From UBA1732 sp045114455 (GTDB lineage: Bacteria; Verrucomicrobiota; Lentisphaeria; Victivallales; UBA1829): a stretch of DNA of 63,640 bases. The stretch covers positions 1-63,640 of the forward strand of contig JBGUKN010000053.1 in NCBI GenBank assembly GCA_045114455.1, in the 5' to 3' direction. The notes beneath the pieces are model-generated. The model was given only the letters and a program-made list of their open reading frames with translations. It was not told the DNA's origin and made no database searches. This document shows positions 60,679 to 63,640 of this stretch, one piece after another (the stretch's first letter is position 1; every line of letters begins with the position of its first letter). A program made the position numbers and the translations under genes.

Positions 60679-62073
60679 TCATTCCGCGCCGAGGCGTTTG
60701 AGTGCGGCCTGCTGTTTCGTTTCTTCCCCGGCGTTCTCGTCTTCCTCGTCGAGTTCCTCTCCGAACCAGTCGTCCGGGTCCTCCAGCTCCCACGCCAGAC
60801 ACCACTGTCCGCTCCGGCTGTATACTTCCGTGTACTCCTCCGCCTGATCGCGGATCCAGAAATCAGCCGTCTCGTCCTTCGCGAGCGTACGGATCGCTTC
60901 CCCTGCCTCTCCGATGCCTTGCCGGGCAAGACCGACAAGCCGGGAAAGCGCATCCCTGTCGCCCTTTTCGGCGGCCTTCCTCATCCATTTGACACTCTCG
61001 ACAAGGTATTGTTCCGCGAGCTCGGCGTCGGCAGGATCGGATGACTCTTTGAGTTTATCGTATTTTTTTCGATACATGTTGGAGATCTGACACGGCAATG
61101 TGATGCCTTCGTCGGGGATGATAAACATCGGCTGATGAAGCCTCAACCATTCGGCATACCCGGGATCCGACTCGATCCTCTCCCTTATGAAACCGCGTAT
61201 GTCTTTCAGCAGATCCACGTCGAGCAGGCCGTTGTCCGCCGCTTTTGCGTACCATTCGACAACGGTTTTCCAGTCCTTCTCCTCATCGTAGCGGGGGATG
61301 GTGTCCACGATGATTCCGAGCTCGCTGTATTTTTTCTGCATCTCGTAACGCGCCAGCCAGCTATTCTTAATGCTTTCGCCCATGCCGAACTGCGATTCGG
61401 CGTTATTCAGCTCCGCGCCCTTGCGGAACCACTCGACGGCGGTTTTGTAATCCTGTTTCACGCCACGTCCGGTCGCGTAATGCCAGCCGAGCAGGCCCAT
61501 CGCCTTGGGATTTCCCTGCTCCGCCGCCTTTCTGCGCCACTTCACGGCCTCCTCGAAATCCTGCCGATTCACAGGCCAAAAATACGTGAAATCGAACTCC
61601 GCCAGTTCGCGTTGCGCCGCCTCATAACCGTTCTCCGCCGCCTTGCGGTACCACTTGACCGCCTCGCCATAATCATTGTTGACGCCCCGGCCGGTCTTAT
61701 AGCATGTGCCGAGACGGGTTTGCGCTTCCGCGTTGCCCTGTTCGGCTGCCTTGCGGAACCATTTCACGGCTTCGGCGCTGTCCTGTTTAACCCCGGCACC
61801 GCGTTCATAACAGTCGCCGAGTTTGAACTGCGCCTCCGCATTGCCCTGTTCCGCAACCGAAACATAGCATTTCAACGCGGTTTTGTAATCCTTCGCTTCC
61901 ATGGCCGCGTCGCCCTGCCGCAAAAGTTTTTCCGCGGCATCCCGGGAGGCTTCGCCATCCTGCGGAATCGCGTCCCCGGCTTTTTCGCTCTCGCCGAAAC
62001 AGGGGAATGCGAAGACGGCAAGGAGGATTGCAATGAATACAACCGCACTTCGACTCATTTTCGTGTTCGACAT
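60679..62073 (-). CDS. Secreted Sel1-repeat protein
   Basis: A 464-residue exported protein. Signal MSRSAVVFIAILLAVFAFPCFG|ES is followed by Sel1 repeats (about 60-290; for example NAEAQFKLGDCYERGAGVKQDSAEAVKWFRKAAEQG, with the expected Ala/Gly/Leu pattern), a less regular helical region, another repeat near 370, and an acidic C-terminus ending QQAALKRLGAE. Sel1 proteins act as adaptor scaffolds in envelope and signalling complexes. The leader and 3' end match the shorter Sel1 gene, so this is a divergent paralogue. GAAAGGG precedes ATG 62073. Confidence 0.87.
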   Translation of the reverse strand: MSNTKMSRSAVVFIAILLAVFAFPCFGESEKAGDAIPQDGEASRDAAEKLLRQGDAAMEAKDYKTALKCYVSVAEQGNAEAQFKLGDCYERGAGVKQDSAEAVKWFRKAAEQGNAEAQTRLGTCYKTGRGVNNDYGEAVKWYRKAAENGYEAAQRELAEFDFTYFWPVNRQDFEEAVKWRRKAAEQGNPKAMGLLGWHYATGRGVKQDYKTAVEWFRKGAELNNAESQFGMGESIKNSWLARYEMQKKYSELGIIVDTIPRYDEEKDWKTVVEWYAKAADNGLLDVDLLKDIRGFIRERIESDPGYAEWLRLHQPMFIIPDEGITLPCQISNMYRKKYDKLKESSDPADAELAEQYLVESVKWMRKAAEKGDRDALSRLVGLARQGIGEAGEAIRTLAKDETADFWIRDQAEEYTEVYSRSGQWCLAWELEDPDDWFGEELDEEDENAGEETKQQAALKRLGAE

Positions 62074-62127
62074 ACTTTCATCCCTTTCACGGTGTTGTTG
62101 ATGGAGGGGTTAAGGAATCACAACTTT

Positions 62128-62156
62128 ATTATACCACGCCCCAGGCAAAAAAGCAA
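62128..62156 (-). promoter_or_regulatory. Promoter of secreted Sel1 gene (GTGGTATAATA class)
   Basis: Minus strand TTGCTT (62151-62156), 17-base spacer ending GCGTGG, TATAAT (62128-62133). Confidence 0.88.
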
Positions 62157-62323
62157 GTGCAAGCATGGAGAAAAAGGCGAGGAAAACGCCGCCCGCCGAA
62201 AGATTCCCCTTATAACTTCTTTGTAACTAGTTTCATGTTTGTTTCACCTTTTTATCATTTTGCATGCGCACCTCAAAAGCAGCTTTTTGCGGTTTATCAA
62301 GCAAAAAAAACGAAAAAACTTTT

Positions 62324-62359
62324 TACAGGTCTTATAGGACCTATAGGTCTCATAGGTCG
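62324..62359. repeat. 9-bp tandem repeat array (four units)
   Basis: TACAGGTCT, TATAGGACC, TATAGGTCT, CATAGGTCG in perfect 9-base register. Same family as 46816..46869 and 63377..63412. Confidence 0.85.
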
Positions 62360-62384
62360 TATTTTCCGATCGCGGTCAAAGAAA

Positions 62385-62455
62385 TGATTCCGAGCGCAGC
62401 TCGCCTTCCGAGGCTCGCACTTGCGAGCCCCCGGACGCAAAGCGTCCTTTTTATT
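62385..62455. repeat. Palindromic element with two hairpins
   Basis: GGCTCGC/GCGAGCC (62412-62418 with 62423-62429) and GGACGCaaaGCGTCC (62433-62447) followed by TTTTTA. The second dyad centres on CAAAG, as in the tandem block at 42840..42987. It could terminate plus-strand transcription. Confidence 0.6.
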
Positions 62456-62505
62456 ATCTCTCAACGGAACCGACTGCATAAAAAACGGTTTTTTCGGAAT
62501 CGGAC

Positions 62506-62533
62506 TTGACATCCAATCATTTTCTGTTATAGT
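62506..62533 (+). promoter_or_regulatory. Promoter of GIY-YIG protein gene
   Basis: Consensus TTGACA (62506-62511), 16-base spacer, TATAGT (62528-62533). Confidence 0.75.
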
Positions 62534-62585
62534 ATCCGTAATATATTTCGCTAAACTCAATCAATGAGTGCAAGGAGTTGAAAGC

Positions 62586-63242
62586 ATGAAAAAAGGTGTC
62601 ATCTACATCTTGACTAATCCGTCTTTCTCCGATTATGTTAAAATCGGGTATGCACATGATCTTGAAAAAAGACTGAAACAGCTGAATCGCAGCGAAGCAA
62701 TACCTTATGCGTTCAGGGCATATGCAGTTTATGAAGTGGACAGCGAACTGACTGACAGGGAATTGCACAAGTTGATCGATTCTTTGAATCCGACTCTTCG
62801 TACCATAGAAACATTTGATGGAAAAAAACGGGAAAAAGAATTCTATGCAATGTCTAAAGAAGACGCTTATTCTCTCCTTGAATGCATCGCAAAAATCAGC
62901 GGGACAAAAAACAATCTTAAACGCATGTCTCCGGAAGGACACGAAGTATTGGACGAACAAATAGCCGAAGAAGTTAGAAACACAGCCCGGAAAGGACCTT
63001 TCAAGTTCTCTGAATGCGGAATTCCGGTTGGTGCAAAGATCATATACATCTATGATAGTTCCGTTGCCGCTACGGTTGTAGACGACAGGCATATCGAATA
63101 TAAGGGGGTGACGACATCAATGTCTGCATTGGCGCAAGAATTACTTGGTTCAAAATGGCAAGTACAGGGGACGGCGTACTTTACATATAAGGGCAAAAAG
63201 CTAACAGATATACGGGAAGAGCTCATAGCTGAAAACACATAA
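62586..63242 (+). CDS. GIY-YIG (T5orf172/MUG113-like) nuclease-family protein
   Basis: A 218-residue protein. Residues about 1-95 match the T5orf172-type GIY-YIG domain: KGVIYILTNPSFSDYVKIGYAHDLEKRLKQL supplies the two conserved strands and the active-site Arg, and DRELHKLIDSLNP follows. The C-terminal ~85 residues (FKFSECGIPVGAKIIYIYDSSVAATVVDDRHIEYKG...WQVQGTAYFTYKGKKLTDIRE) resemble the small beta domain often attached to such nucleases and restriction-type proteins. Start ATG 62586 has AAGGAG. AT-rich and codon-biased differently from the neighbours; inserted next to an rRNA operon. Probably mobile or defence-related; target unknown. Confidence 0.82.
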   Translation: MKKGVIYILTNPSFSDYVKIGYAHDLEKRLKQLNRSEAIPYAFRAYAVYEVDSELTDRELHKLIDSLNPTLRTIETFDGKKREKEFYAMSKEDAYSLLECIAKISGTKNNLKRMSPEGHEVLDEQIAEEVRNTARKGPFKFSECGIPVGAKIIYIYDSSVAATVVDDRHIEYKGVTTSMSALAQELLGSKWQVQGTAYFTYKGKKLTDIREELIAENT

Positions 63243-63257
63243 AAGAACTGAAAACAG

Positions 63258-63290
63258 AGGATTTGTGTAAAAAAACAAATCCTTTCGAAT
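63258..63290 (+). terminator. Probable terminator after GIY-YIG gene
   Basis: Stem AGGATTTGT/ACAAATCCT (63258-63266 with 63275-63283), 8-base loop; only an interrupted T-run (TTCGAATCTTTT) follows. Confidence 0.6.
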
Positions 63291-63376
63291 CTTTTATCAT
63301 CATTTGGCATGTTCAAAAAAAGGGTGATAGCCTAGCTCTTCGGGGGGCGTTTCTCTCCTCAATCCATTCCTCTTTT

Positions 63377-63412
63377 TTTAGGTCGTATAGGTCCCATAGG
63401 TCGTATATGTCC
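63377..63412. repeat. 9-bp tandem repeat array (four units)
   Basis: TTTAGGTCG, TATAGGTCC, CATAGGTCG, TATATGTCC in register, between the GIY-YIG gene and the rRNA terminator. Confidence 0.85.
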
Positions 63413-63445
63413 TATTATTCAGAGTATATTCGTCAGTATCCGGAC

Positions 63446-63479
63446 AAAAAAAAGGAGCCTAACGGTTAAGTTAAGCTCC
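63446..63479 (-). terminator. rRNA operon terminator
   Basis: Minus-strand stem of GGAGCTTAAC with GTTAGGCTCC (63470-63479 with 63454-63463, one G-U pair), followed by TTTTTTTT. Confidence 0.88.
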
Positions 63480-63488
63480 AGAAAAGAA

Positions 63489-63603
63489 ATCCGGCATCGA
63501 ACTACTCTCCCACAGTCAATTATGCAGTACCATCGTCGCTGGGCCCCTTATCGATCGTGTTCGGGATGGGAACGTGAGTTACAAGCCCGCCATGGACACC
63601 GGA
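63489..63603 (-). rRNA. rrf: 5S ribosomal RNA
   Basis: About 115 bases. The minus strand reads the 5S hallmarks CCATGGCGGG, CGTTCCCATCCCGAACACG, GCGACGATGGTACTGC and GTGGGAGAGTAG, closed by a terminal stem (TCCGGTGTC with GATGCCGGA). It is the last gene of an rRNA operon; 23S rRNA should lie just past the right edge. Confidence 0.96.
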
Positions 63604-63640
63604 AAAAAAGGATTAAAGATGCTAGGTTTATGTTGGATTA

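Larger units (their letters stand above)
62157..62505. other. Gene-poor intergenic stretch
   Basis: No credible coding frame. It holds A/T-rich runs, the 9-bp repeat array at 62324..62359 and the palindromic element at 62385..62455. Confidence 0.6.

Noticed and set aside
63604..63640. Start of 23S rRNA
   Set aside because: The 37 bases are AT-rich spacer with no recognisable 23S 3' end.

Overview
The window looks like chromosome from an anaerobic, Gram-negative bacterium of the PVC superphylum, most likely Lentisphaerota (Victivallales-type gut lineage). The evidence is a 52-residue 'small basic protein' of the type confined to Chlamydiae/Verrucomicrobia/Planctomycetes relatives (42564..42722), an H-X9-DG pseudopilin, a pyrophosphate-dependent phosphofructokinase, an alternative-spermidine gene pair, ECF sigma/Ser-Thr kinase pairs and secreted carbohydrate-active enzymes. 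Base composition is GC-rich, except for an acyltransferase (35928..37061) and a GIY-YIG protein (62586..63242), which are clearly AT-richer. Names above family level are from memory of motifs; no database search was possible.

Layout. 1-8.4 kb: minus-strand housekeeping genes (pfp, gatC, gatA, a DUF815 ATPase, tadA, purL running off the left edge, and nfo). 8.5-11 kb: a pseudopilin, then tsaD with an overlapping HAD phosphatase. 11.3-15.9 kb: an ExbD/TolA-like/ExbB/ExbD energy-transduction cluster. 16-21 kb: a lipoprotein esterase, a voltage-gated-type K+ channel, thrC and an LptF/LptG permease. 21.5-27 kb: a large fusion of solute-binding domains and an ABC permease, an unknown protein, a C_GCAxxG_C_C protein and a secreted protein carrying a novel module. 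27-32.2 kb: a YhiI/RbbA/YhhJ-like export operon. 32.4-35.8 kb: a very small membrane protein, a kinase fused through a membrane segment to a beta-helix, its ECF sigma factor, and another very small membrane peptide. 37-42.7 kb: carboxynorspermidine dehydrogenase, speA, aconitase and the small basic protein. 43-50 kb: a GH95 fucosidase, esterase, second kinase and flavodoxin-fold reductase. 50-62 kb: an accessory block with a propeller lipoprotein, a four-gene operon headed by a 1445-residue lipoprotein, and Sel1-repeat proteins. 62.5 kb to the end: a GIY-YIG protein, then 5S rRNA (minus strand), the tail of an rRNA operon.

Transcription is unusually legible. About twenty sites fit TTGNNN, a 16-17 bp spacer and TATANT, often with TG one base before the -10. 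Four of them share a near-identical core ending GTGGTATAATA. Several strong intrinsic terminators are visible; one hairpin overlaps the promoter of the next gene.

The most novel-looking parts are: (i) the apparently circularly permuted multi-binding-protein/permease fusion at 21495..24548; (ii) a repeated secreted module (VNGKxW...LDFxPDY) shared by the proteins at 26223..26933 and 54205..58542; (iii) a TolA-like Gln/Gly-rich protein inside an ExbB/ExbD cluster; (iv) a kinase/membrane/beta-helix receptor with altered catalytic motifs, coupled to an ECF sigma factor; (v) families of 9-bp tandem repeats and palindromic repeats in intergenic DNA.
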